Shown here: piece by piece, positions 22,012 through 30,769 of the stretch
Layout: every line of letters starts with the position of its first letter
Numbering within the stretch: the first letter of the stretch is position 1
NCBI RefSeq assembly: GCF_041146395.1
Contig: NC_090990.1
Coordinates: 47,734,501-47,798,500, forward strand
From: Eulemur rufifrons
Taxonomy: Eukaryota; Chordata; Mammalia; Primates; Lemuridae
Reading direction: 5' to 3'
Length of the DNA: 64,000 bases
Position numbers and translations under genes: made by a program
The notes under the pieces: generated by a model
What the model saw: only the letters and a program-made list of their open reading frames with translations
What the model was told of the DNA's origin: nothing
Databases searched by the model: none

Positions 22012-22376
22012 TTTTTCTTTTTTTTTTTTTTTTTTTTTTTTACTTTTTTTTTTTTTGAGACAGAGTCTCGCTCTGTTGCCTGGGCTAGAGTGAGTGCCGT
22101 GGCGTCAGCCTAGCTCACAGCAACCTCAAACTCCTGAGCTCAAGCGATCCTCCTGCCTCAGCCTCCCGAGTAGCTGGGACTACAGGCATGCGCCACCATG
22201 CCCGGCTAATTTTTTCTATATATATTTTTAGCTGTCCATATAATTTCTTTCTATTTTTAGTAGAGATGGGGTCTCGCTCTTGCTCAGGCTGGTCTCGAAC
22301 TCCTGAGCTCAAACGATCCGCCCACCTCGGCCTCCCAGAGTGCTAGGATTACACGCGTGAGCCACCGCGCCCGGCC
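22012..22376 (-). mobile_element. Lemur-type Alu SINE
   Basis: Long T-rich tail, then gagacagagtctcgctctgt, a left arm with ggcgtcagcctagctcacag, a long A/T-rich linker (ttctatatatatttttagct then gtccatataatttctttcta), and a right arm ending gcgcccggcc. The flanks ctacgcactctt (22,000-22,011) and ctacacactctt (22,377-22,388) are a 12-bp target duplication with one mismatch. The CpGs are largely intact, so this is one of the younger insertions here. Confidence 0.97.
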
Positions 22377-22416
22377 CTACACACTCTTAAAATACCAACT
22401 CTTAGGACACCAATTA

Positions 22417-22786
22417 CAGTCACTCACTGCAAAATGACCCTTTGGTCAACAATAGACCACATATACGACCATGGTCCCATAAGATGTTGATGGAGCTGCC
22501 CTATACAGGGCTACCATTTTTTATCTTTTATATCATATTTTACTGTACCTTTTCTATGGTTAGATATGTTCAGATACACAAATACTTACATTGTGTGAAA
22601 TTGCCTCCAGTATTCAGCACAGTAACATGCAGTACAGGTGTTAGCCTGGGAGCAATAGGCTGTACCACATGACCTAGGTGTGTAGCAGGCTGTACCATCT
22701 AGGTTTGTGTAAGTACAACCTATGATGTCCCACAATGACATAATAACCAAGGATGCATTTTTTATAACATAAGCAATGCATGACTG
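22417..22786 (-). mobile_element. MER2-like non-autonomous Tigger element
   Basis: Starts cagtcactcactgcaaaatg after a ta and ends gcaatgcatgactg. The inside carries acacaaatacttacattgtg, agcaataggctgtaccacat and ctaggtttgtgtaagtac, which I recognise as MER2 in reverse orientation. The right flank is ca instead of ta. At 370 bp it is close to a complete short element, with no coding content. Confidence 0.82.
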
Positions 22787-22904
22787 CACTTTTTCTATCT
22801 TCACTGCAGATGTGAAATAGAGATTTAAGTAATTTAATTTTTATAAATCTGGTAGAGAAATAGTCATCAACATTTGTTGTACTTGGATACGGCAGCCCTA
22901 GGTC

Positions 22905-23000
22905 AACAGTTCAGCTCAACAAACATTTATTGAGTAACAATTATGTCCCACGGTAAATTTGAAAATGAATAAAACATAGTAGCTGACCTCAGAAACAAAC
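22905..23000 (-). mobile_element. L2 LINE 3' fragment
   Basis: cagctcaacaaacatttatt, gagtaacaattatgtcccac and aatgaataaaacatagtagc match the minus-strand L2 end. Confidence 0.6.
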
Positions 23001-23198
23001 TCTATACCATTCCGATGAAAATAAAATGGATATGACCACCCATATTATAAGACTTAGTGAGACAACAGTATACCAAGGGGTGGGGTGGATAGCAGGAATT
23101 GTCCACCCCACGTGCAAGCACCATCTGTAGAGAATTTAAGAACCTAACCAAACCTTGGTCTACTTCTTATTATCATCATGCACTAGCAATTCTGAACT

Positions 23199-23671
23199 CT
23201 ACTGGGTTGAATAGTGCCCTCCTGAAAATTCATGTCCTACTCTGGAAATAGGGTCATTGCAGAGGTAATTAGTTAAAATGGGGTCTTAATCCTATGGAAC
23301 AGGGAGGGCCCTTAATTCAGTGGCTGCTGTCTTTATTTTCTTAATGGTGTCTTATTTCTCCAAATGAAGAAGAAGAAAAGAGACAGAGATAGACACAAAC
23401 AAGGAGAGGATACCTTGTGACACCAGGGGCAGAGACTGGAACGATGTACCTACAAGCCAAGGAATGCCAAAGATCGCCAGCAACCACCTGAAGCTAGGAG
23501 AGAGGCACCGAACACACTCTCCCTTGGTGCCTCCTGAAGAAACCAACCCTGCTAACACCTCTATTTCAAACTTCTAGCCTCCAGAACTATGAGACAATGG
23601 AATTTCTGTTGTTTTTTAAGCCACCCAGTGTGTTGTACTTTGTTAAGGCAGCCCAGGGAAATGAATACAGT
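23199..23671 (+). mobile_element. Solo MaLR-type LTR
   Basis: gggttgaatagtgccctcct, aattcatgtcctactctgga, gaggtaattagttaaaatgg, caagccaaggaatgccaaag, ttctagcctccagaactatg, aagccacccagtgtgttgta and ggcagcccagggaaatgaat occur in LTR order. I place it in the MLT1/MaLR group of ancient retrovirus-like elements without a subfamily. No internal genes accompany it. Confidence 0.8.
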
Positions 23672-23779
23672 GACCATTCCCAACATCCCGCCTTCTTGGT
23701 ATGCCACTGGTATTAATAATATAATGGAATCATTATTGAAGTATGTATTGTGGCTTATAGTTAGCAGACTAATAGTCTG

Positions 23780-24010
23780 GAAGTAGACAGACATGTAAAC
23801 GTGCACGTCAATACAGTGTGGTAAGTGCTGTAAGGAAGGTGTGCACAGGTGTCTGTGGACCACAGAGAAGGTGGAGATTCAGGTAAAGCTTGCAGAGCTC
23901 TGCAGAGAGTATGTTCAGGTAAAAGCAGATGCATCCACTTTGGCTAGAACAAATAGATCACTGCGTGAAGGGGAAGAAAAGAGTAGAAAGAAAGGCAAGG
24001 CTCCACTCAC
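23780..24010 (-). mobile_element. Old L2-associated remnant
   Basis: gacagacatgtaaacgtgca, atacagtgtggtaagtgctg and tgtgcacaggtgtctgtg repeat the diverged pattern found after other L2 ends in this window. Confidence 0.4.
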
Positions 24011-24045
24011 TGAAGGCCTTTAGAAAATGAACGTTTATGTGGAGC

Positions 24046-24284
24046 TTTAGACCTTTGGTCTACTGTGGACCAGTAGAATCGGCGTTGCTGGAAGCTTGTT
24101 AGAAACACAGACAGTACTCTGGGAAACACTGCTATCGTCCTTTGCTACCCCAGGTGTTGTCCTGGGACCACCAGCAGCAGAAGCTTGTTAGAAACCCAGC
24201 CCCACTGCAGACCCACTGACTCGGAATCCGCATTCCAACAGAATGCCCAGGTGATTTGTTTACACACTGAGTTGAGAAGCACTG
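24046..24284 (+). mobile_element. MER20/MER5-like hAT elements, one and a partial copy
   Basis: The second copy (about 24,150-24,284) has gaagcttgttagaaacccag, cagacccactgactcggaat and the terminal gttgagaagcactg. A partial copy lies just upstream (24,055-24,118) and shares gaagcttgttagaaacacag, ending in gggaaacactgc. These are short non-autonomous hAT-Charlie relatives. The subfamily is uncertain. Confidence 0.6.
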
Positions 24285-24429
24285 TTGCAGGGAAGTTAGG
24301 CTTCTGCTGAGCCATAAAGAGAGGGAGTAAGTGGGTGAGAAGACAGCTGAGGTTGGGGAAGGAGGTGACACACCAGGGTCTGAGGGAGCGGCATGAGCAA
24401 AGACACTGAGGCATGACACAGAAGCCAAG

Positions 24430-24620
24430 GTTTACCGAGCCAGGCACCGTGCTGCATGCTCCCTACGCACTCATCTTCTGGTCTCCATGGTCACCCTGTT
24501 TGTATCCCGACAGACACACGGGCTGGGGAGGTGTGTAGCCAGCCCAGTGTTGCCCAGGGAGTAACTGCTGGAGGTGGAGTGGGGATGTGAACCCAGCTAG
24601 CACTCCCCAGTGTCCTTCCA
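24430..24620 (-). mobile_element. MIR SINE, GC-rich copy
   Basis: aggtttaccgagccaggcac, cgtgctgcatgctccctacg and gtgaacccagctagcactcc follow the reversed MIR layout but are diverged. Confidence 0.5.
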
Positions 24621-24644
24621 ATGCCCTAAGCCCGCATGCTTTTG

Positions 24645-24960
24645 CATAGTAAACTCTCTCTTCATGGAATATCCTTCTGTATCTGTTGAAATCTCATTTG
24701 TTCTTCTAGACCCAGCTCAAAAGTCACCTCCTCTGTGACCTCCCTCCCCCATCATTCATTGCACACTCTGCACTCCTTGAGTCTCCCTAACATCTCTTAT
24801 ACCACAATGATGGAATTTGTCACGGTCCGCCTTGTTTGATGCTTGTCTCTTCCCTCCTTATCCCCAGGTAGAGCATGATGTTTGGGGGAGCAGAGGTATT
24901 AATTAATCTCAGTCTCCCCAATGTCTAGTTTTATGTTTAATGTCTAATAAATATGAACAT
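24645..24960 (+). mobile_element. L2 LINE 3' fragment
   Basis: tctcttcatggaatatcctt, ctcaaaagtcacctcctctg, gtgacctccctcccccatca and taatgtctaataaatatgaa follow the L2 3' order closely. Confidence 0.75.
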
Positions 24961-24984
24961 GGATTTATTAAAGATGGATGTGAG

Positions 24985-25190
24985 TGTCAACTCTGGCTGC
25001 ATTTCCTTACTGGCCATGTGACCTTGAGCACATTCCTTAGCCCTTTGAGCTCCAGTGTTGTCACCTACAAAATGGTGATAATGGAACCTAAGCATAAGGG
25101 CGTGGTGAAGATGAGAAGCAAGGAGGGATGTAAAGATGCAAAGCACAGTGCGGGGCACAGGTAAGTGCACGATAAATACCTTTTAAAGGA
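24985..25190 (+). mobile_element. MIR SINE
   Basis: gtcaactctggctgcatttc, ccatgtgaccttgagcacat, tcacctacaaaatggtgata and gtaagtgcacgataaatacc make a complete plus-strand MIR. Confidence 0.8.
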
Positions 25191-25239
25191 ACAGAATAAA
25201 TGAGTACAGTGGCCTGGTATAAAAGCAAACAGCAACAAT

Positions 25240-25450
25240 AAAAACTACCACTTATTGAGTAAGTAGTGCCAAGCACTATTTTGAGTAGACTATACACATT
25301 ACCTCCTCATTCTTCAATTACCACCCGTTGTTATCATTATCATCATTTTCTTTGCATAAGTAATGAAACTGAGGCCTCTCTATAGGTCAAGCAGTTTTCC
25401 CAAGGTTAAAGGGAGAGCCAGATTGGAACTCTGATCCAACTGAGTCCAAA
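25240..25450 (-). mobile_element. MIR SINE
   Basis: accacttattgagtaagtag, tgccaagcactattttgagt, aatgaaactgaggcctctct and attggaactctgatccaact match a reversed MIR. It faces the preceding plus-strand copy tail to tail. Confidence 0.75.
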
Positions 25451-27125
25451 ATGTAAACTTCCAGGAAAAACTAAAAGGCAAACCATTAAGTACCTTCCTA
25501 TCCGTGTAGCAGCCCATCCAAATATCATACCACTATGCTTTTAACCTCCAGAGAGAGAACTGCTTTATCACATTTGCACCAAAACCTTAAAAAAAAAATC
25601 TGAGCACTTTTAAAATTACATTCCTTAATACTAGGAAAATACAGCTGTCAGCAGTCACGTGATGGGATCTGGCTGCTCTTCATGAAATACAAGCTGTGTT
25701 AATGGGAGGTGTGTTAAAGCTGCTTGTGGCTGTACAGCACCGTGTGTATCACTAACACAATCAGAAGCAAGCTTCCCACATTCAGTGAAATGTTTACAGA
25801 CTGGCAAGTTCATAGGAATAACGGCTGTATCCAAAACATTAGTGATATTCTTTTGATGTCAGCTACATGGAGTCTTCCTGTTTCAGTAGCTGGGTTTTGG
25901 GGAGGGGGGGGGTCTCTTTGGAGATTAGATTATAAAATTGGAAAGTGCTTTTCCTTACGGTCTGCTGTTCCTGATTCTCAGTTGTAAGGGAAATGAATTT
26001 AGAAGTTTAAAAAATCAAATTATTTATCTTAGTGTTCCCTGAAGTTTGCAAACTGCTGAGCAATGTGATGCTTTGCCCTGCATTCCCCTCATTGAGTCTA
26101 TCTGGGTAAATTAATTACAAGACAATCCTTAGGAATTAAGTGTATTTTAAGTTCAGAGGCATCTGCTTAGAGACTTCTAATACCGCTAAATAGTCCCTTT
26201 GGAAATGCACTCGTTAGTATGAGTGGTATAATTTTCATTTCCGCTGGCACCGTGGCATATGACTTCTTCAGTTTCAGCTACCCTCTGATTGACCTGTCAA
26301 GGGCATAAACCACTCTGAAGATGTTCCAGCACCATTTGTGCTTCTCCAGTAGGTGTAAGGGACTGGATTGATTTGTTCCATGCAAAGGAATAATTTAGAA
26401 GACAATTTTCCTTGGTTTTAATGTGATACATTGTTTGTATAAACACACACGCACCCACACACACTCAGTCTGAACTTATAATAAGCATACTGGGCAATAG
26501 AACAAAACAAATAAACATTTTCTTAGATGACAGATATTCCCTATGTCCTGAGGACATGAGTTAGGAAAAAAATCCATGGTGTGATGAATCCATTATGTAA
26601 ACTGAAAATGCATTTTAAGTCGAATGCCAATAAGCTGTTGGCAGGGCATGGGGCGGGGGTTTGCATGGAACACAGAGAAATGAAATTTACATTTTGGAAT
26701 TTTTTTCCTCCTCTCTAAAGTGAGAACGTGGTGAGTTCTATCACCTGATTTTCCTGAAGCTGCTATGTTCTGGTTTGGAAGAATTCTGAATCAGGGTAAT
26801 TTTAAGAGAGCTGCTCTTTCCCAAGCTCAACACAAGCAGAAACAGAGCAGGCCAGCTCTCCATTGTTCCATCAGTTATAGACAACAGGGCACCGAGTGGG
26901 CATCCTCCAGAAAGACACAGAAGGGCCACTCACCGTCCATCCACCCTGTCAACAGATCTAATTTGGAAAGATCAGGTGTAAAAAACTCAGTTCCTTGAAT
27001 AAAATGGAGGCCAAAAACTTGCTTTAAATAATTAGAATTTTCAAATGCACACAGAGCTGGCATTCAGCTACTCCCAGAAGCACAGGCGACCCTGTGGCAT
27101 ACCACCAGGCCAATCACTTCCTGAT
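25450..27125. other. Repeat-poor block, candidate conserved non-coding DNA
   Basis: About 1.7 kb without SINEs or LINEs that I can name. The 26,040-26,420 part has even composition and homeodomain-type words (attaattac at 26,111). An imperfect CA tract sits at 26,445-26,466 and a G-run at 25,900-25,910. The small frames have no motifs. Confidence 0.35.
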
Positions 27126-27129
27126 AATG

Positions 27130-27235
27130 ACAATAAGGGGACATTTACATAGTGCTTTATAAAACATGTTTATATATGTTATATCCTTTGATCCTCATAA
27201 GATTTTGATGCCAAAGTCTACAGATGAGATATATT
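27130..27235 (-). mobile_element. MIR SINE fragment
   Basis: gacatttacatagtgcttta, atatcctttgatcctcataa and ctacagatgagatatatt are a partial reversed MIR. Confidence 0.6.
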
Positions 27236-27435
27236 AAGAACATAGGCTTTGCAGTCCAGCCAATTAGGTTAAAATCCTAGCCCCTCAACATAATAACTCA
27301 ATCACCATGGGAACTTAGTTATCCTCTCTAATGCTGTAATAGGAAGAAATGAGGTCATTAGGGAAAACATTTTCTCAGTGCTTGGCACTTGGTGTGCTCA
27401 TAATAACAGGTAGTAGTTGTTATTATTATCAACTA
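27236..27435 (+). mobile_element. MIR SINE
   Basis: cataggctttgcagtccagc, ttaaaatcctagcccctcaa, taggaagaaatgaggtcatt and agtgcttggcacttggtgtg are a diverged plus-strand MIR directly abutting the inverted fragment before it. Confidence 0.6.
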
Positions 27436-27634
27436 TACTATGTTGTCTGCTCCAATGATTTCCATAACTCACTTTTTTCCAACCCAAAAATATATTTCTC
27501 AAAATGTGCTTGAAAACCAGTTTCTGAACCTTCTTAAATAAACATAAGAATCCATTGAATGAACAAATCAATGAATGGAAAGAACTCTAGCTCAGGATCA
27601 CTCAGAAAAAGAATAATACCTTGGGAAGTATAAT

Positions 27635-27870
27635 ATTCACTCAGCAAACATTTATGTCTGAACTTAGTATGGACCAGGAGCTAGGCATAGGCCAACTCAT
27701 CTAATCTTCATAGCGATCCTATGAGGTAAGTGTTGTCCTCTTTCACAGATTACAAAACTAATTGGTCCAACAATTTAGTTAACTTGCATAGAGATACACA
27801 GCTACTATGTGACAAAGCCTGGAGTTGAAACCAGGTCTTTGGATTCTGGGTCCAGAGTTCATTCTTGACA
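27635..27870 (-). mobile_element. MIR SINE
   Basis: cactcagcaaacatttatgt, ggagctaggcataggccaac, tctttcacagattacaaaac, ttgaaaccaggtctttggat and an end near gttcattcttgac follow the reversed MIR order. Confidence 0.75.
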
Positions 27871-28470
27871 CATTGGCCTCTTGACCCATCACAGGACAGA
27901 CAAATAAATCTTGCCCATATGAATAGGCTCCATAGGGTGAGACACAATTTCTTTCTAAGTCTAATCCATGTGGCTATTCAGCATGACTCTTAGATACATA
28001 TGGCAGTGTCATATCTGATAATATAAATGTTAATACGATTAATAAGCCTTTATCTACAATATGGCCCAAATCATGGCTTGCGAGGAAAGTAGGTAAAGAA
28101 TGGAAGTGGGCCTCGCCATGATCCCCACCTCTCATATTCTCACTCTTCAATACCAGCCACTCCCCAGGGCTTAATGACTTAGAGGAAAAGGAGGAAAGAG
28201 GACTTCACAAGAAAAAAGAAAGAAAGTTAGAAAAGAACATACCTTTCACCCACTCAGAACTGACAACATGTAATTAAAGCTTTCCAGAAAAGAATGGAAC
28301 CACTGCTCACCAACTCCAGCTCTGACTCAGACCTCTTGGATTAGTTTTGGGAAGAGAGACTGACAACCCATATAATTCCAGGACCCACAAATTCAGGTTC
28401 AATAAACAGATGTTTTCCCTCTTAATTATGGAAAAACTGCATCTGGTAGACCCAGATAAGATTGACTGGA
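27870..28470. other. No feature recognised
   Basis: Single-copy-looking sequence of 0.6 kb without a gene or named repeat. Confidence 0.4.
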
Positions 28471-28575
28471 AATCCTTTAAGGTCAAGGAATATGTCTAAG
28501 TTTTCTTTGCATTAATCAATTAGCACAGGTCCTGGAAAATTATACTTAGATAAATTTTAATGAATGATTGTCAAA
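28470..28575 (+). mobile_element. L2 LINE 3' scrap
   Basis: aaggtcaaggaatatgtcta, gcacaggtcctggaaaatta and ttttaatgaatgattg fit the very end of L2 in the plus direction. Confidence 0.45.
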
Positions 28576-29210
28576 AATCTATCAATTTTTTGCAAGATTA
28601 TGGTTTAAAAACAATCCACTCATACTAATTTAATGTCCTCCTAAACAGGTCTATTATACTAAGGAAAAATTACAACTATAATACATCTTGTGTTTATCAA
28701 GCTCTTGCAATTAGTGCCTTTTGACACTGTTGTCAAAAATTTTAAAAAATTAATCACCATATAGATGAGCAAGGTTATCAAGTTCTTTGCAAGCAAAAGA
28801 AACTCATTTTGATTAACCTTAACAGAAAAAGAATACATTGGAAAGATACAGCACACAGAGACTCTACTGAATGGCTGACTAAGCAGGTTTAGGACAGCAA
28901 GGGCAGCTCCAAGAGTCTCTGGAGCAACCTGCCTCTCAAATGAGTGAACGTCAACCATTTTTTCTGTCCTTACAACATTCTGCTCAACATTCAGAGTCCC
29001 AGGAGAAAGAGATTGATTGCCCTAAGCCAGATCATGGGCATACCCCTTGGCTAGGGAATAAAAAGGAATCTTGATTTACATCCCATCAACACTATGCACA
29101 ACGGAGCAGGGGTAGCACCCTAAAGAAATAGGGGGTGACTTTATTAAAAAAAGGGAATGCCATGAGGCTGAGAACCCACAAATGTCCATCACAGTGGATG
29201 AAGCAGGGGG
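28576..29210. other. No feature recognised
   Basis: AT-rich single-copy-looking sequence. The 99-residue minus-strand frame at 28,659-28,958 has no recognisable domain. Confidence 0.4.
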
Positions 29211-29214
29211 GGAA

Positions 29215-29440
29215 GGAATTAACATTTCTTGAGCACTTGTATATACCAAGCATATAGTCTGTGAATTACTTTATACATATATCTTATTTCATCCTCAGTC
29301 ATTCTGAAAGATAGACATTTTATCCTCATTTTACAGATGAAGAAATTGACACTCAGAGAGATTAAATGATTTTCCCAGCACCACCCTTCTAATAAGCATT
29401 GGAGTGAAAATTTGGACTGAGGTTTATCTGAGATCTGCAT
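29215..29440 (-). mobile_element. MIR SINE
   Basis: taacatttcttgagcacttg, catttatcc-like middle, tcattttacagatgaagaaa, ttgacactcagagagattaa and attggagtgaaaatttggac give a reversed MIR. Confidence 0.8.
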
Positions 29441-29604
29441 TATACTCTGCATATAAAGCTTAAAGAACAATGATTCATGAGTTGTTGGCAGCTCTGAGGG
29501 TATACCCTGAATGGCGTTCTAGAAAGGCTGGTTCATACAGGAGAAAATTTAATGTTTTATTTACTGACTTGGTTGGTGAAATAAAGTACACTTGAGAGAT
29601 GTAG

Positions 29605-29910
29605 TTAGGGAAAGAGCACAGGACTGAGAATGCGGACAATAGAGCTCATGTCCTGGCTTGCATAACTCTGAGTAAGTATCTGAGACATGGGTTCTTTGGC
29701 TGAAAATAGAAGATAATAATGTCTAGTGACTGCCTCACAGGAGATGGCTAAAGCACAGGCTTTGATATTTCTACTAAGTTTCTTAACCTTTCTAAGCCTC
29801 ATTTTTTTCATGCAAAATAAGAGTAATATGTTATAGGATTATAGGAATTAAATTAGATAGTATAGATAGATCTTGAACACAAATTAAGTGCACAATAAGC
29901 ATTATTTCCT
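29605..29910 (+). mobile_element. MIR SINE, two adjacent partial copies
   Basis: 29,605-29,730 carries a MIR head and body (gggaaagagcacaggactga, gcttgcataactctgagtaa). 29,740-29,910 restarts with gctaaagcacaggctttgat and runs through cttaacctttctaagcctca to gtgcacaataagcattattt. Confidence 0.65.
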
Positions 29911-30164
29911 TTTCACCTCACATAATTCTCATGAGGATCAGGAAAGTTAATGTATGTGAAAATGTTTTAAAAGCTGTGACATGATATACAAGTGTCAGTA
30001 TATATAACCCAAACTGCTAATAACATCAAGTTTGGTAGGAAAATTTAAAAACCAAACCACAAATTTTCAATGACTTGAAAGTGATAGGATGGATATTCAT
30101 TGGAGAAAATTAACATTTGGTACAGAAAAATATGGAGTGTGGCTTAGAGTGGCTGGCTGTTCAC

Positions 30165-30465
30165 CAAACCCATTTCTTCTTCCCCTTCAGTACATAGCTA
30201 AATAGCTAAATAAAAATTTTCAGCCTTTCCTGTAGTCAGGTGTGGCCATGTGACCAAGTCCAGCAGAGGATTATGGGCATAAACTCAGTCCATAAAAATC
30301 TCCCCCAGCAAATTTGGAAACCATGTATCCATATTGCAGAGCCACAAGGTGGAAAGAGCCTGGGTCTCTAAATCCCTACTTGGAGGAAACTGACTACTGA
30401 TCAAACACATAAGCAAAAATAAATACCTACTGTAGTAAACTACTGAGTTTTGACATTTATCTATT
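30165..30465 (+). mobile_element. Probable old LTR-like repeat, family not assigned
   Basis: ggtgtggccatgtgaccaag, acaaggtggaaagagcctgg and gtaaactactgagttttgac occur in an order I associate with a mammal-wide repeat having an LTR-like 3' end. Identity is uncertain. Confidence 0.4.
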
Positions 30466-30558
30466 TTGACATACATATATACACACATACAAAATTTAAC
30501 AATTTATGTGCATATATTTAACATATACGTAACATTACAGCCAACATTACATTAACTT

Positions 30559-30763
30559 CAGGTTTCTCAACCTCAGCACTATTGACATTTTGGGCCAGAT
30601 ATTTCTTTGTTATGGGGAGCTCCCCTATGCATTTTAGGAACTTGTCCTCTACCTACAAGATGCCAGTAGCATCCCCTCACCTGATTTGTTGCAATCAAAA
30701 ATGTCTCCAGACGTTGCCAAATGTCCCTTGAGAGGACTAATTGCCCATGGTTGAGAACCACTG
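30559..30763 (-). mobile_element. hAT-Charlie type non-autonomous DNA element
   Basis: Ends are caggtttctcaacc on the left and ggttgagaaccactg on the right, a clear terminal inverted repeat. The inside has ctattgacattttgggccag, aaatgtctccagacgttgcc and aaatgtcccttgagaggac. The flanking bases attaactt and ccttaact are consistent with an eroded 8-bp target duplication. Confidence 0.8.
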
Positions 30764-30769
30764 CCTTAA

